From DATKLX01 sp035542155 (GTDB taxonomy: Bacteria > Chloroflexota > Anaerolineae > Anaerolineales > Anaerolineaceae), in NCBI GenBank assembly GCA_035542155.1, contig DATKLX010000217.1:1-6070 (forward strand): 6,070 nt of DNA, read 5' to 3'. Position 1 is the first letter of the stretch. Each line of letters opens with the position of its first letter. Of this stretch, positions 6,008 to 6,070 are shown piece after piece. A model generated the notes under the pieces. It saw nothing but the letters and a program-made list of their open reading frames with translations. It was not told where the DNA came from and did not search any database. The position numbers and the translations under genes were made by a program.

Positions 6008-6070
6008 CTAAGCCACGCCTACTCCCGCTACCATCAGGCCGCTGGTCATTCCCGGCCAGGTTTTGTAGCC
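6008..6070 (-). CDS. C-terminal end of an upstream gene, function unknown (partial)
   Basis: On the minus strand the last 20 codons before a TAG at 6008-6010 read GYKTWPGMTSGLMVAGVGVA. The hydrophobic, Gly/Ala/Val-rich tail could be the end of a membrane protein, but 20 residues are too few to assign a family. That it is coding is suggested by GC-rich sequence up to the stop, followed by a clear drop to AT-rich non-coding sequence. It would be transcribed in the same direction as the sugar operon, about 260 nt upstream of the regulator start. Confidence 0.4.
   Translation of the reverse strand, partial: GYKTWPGMTSGLMVAGVGVA

Overview
The window is one minus-strand operon for sugar import, read right to left. 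The order is a LacI-family regulator (about 5748-4714), a DUF2291 lipoprotein (4634-3954), a two-domain sugar ABC ATPase of the RbsA type (3943-2372), an RbsC-type permease (2363-1278), and a sugar-binding lipoprotein of the RbsB type (from 1158, running off the left edge). At the far right, the last 20 codons of an unrelated upstream gene end at 6008. The large open frames on the plus strand, and those opposite the real genes, are shadows of GC-rich coding sequence.

The organism is probably a Chloroflexota bacterium, Anaerolineae-like. The main reason is the binding protein: its lipobox is followed by a linker of about 38 residues made almost only of Ala, Pro and Thr (with Gln and Glu), which is common in lipoproteins of that phylum. 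Lipoboxes on two proteins fit a monoderm-like envelope with membrane-anchored binding proteins. This is inference from sequence style, not from a marker gene.

How the genes work together: the binding protein captures a ribose-like sugar or polyol outside the membrane and passes it to a permease dimer energised by the ATPase. The DUF2291 lipoprotein is a recurrent neighbour of such transporters with no firmly known role. The LacI-family protein resembles RbsR and PurR and should repress the operon until sugar is bound. No sugar kinase or catabolic enzyme is in view, so the exact substrate cannot be fixed.

Two things stand out. First, the binding protein does not stop after its complete sugar-binding domain. 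It continues in frame through a short Ser-Gly-Pro linker into the start of a second copy, whose first 90 bases (to the window edge) are identical to the first copy with a period of exactly 885 bp (295 codons). This is either a tandem-domain binding protein born by very recent duplication, an array of such units that an assembler could not resolve, or an assembly artefact. Second, the regulatory region (5749-6007) holds two near-consensus sigma-70-type promoters, each with a 17-bp spacer and each followed about 15 bp downstream by its own, different palindrome. The proximal one matches the classical PurR-type operator and the regulator's recognition helix matches PurR's, so the self-regulatory circuit can be read from sequence.
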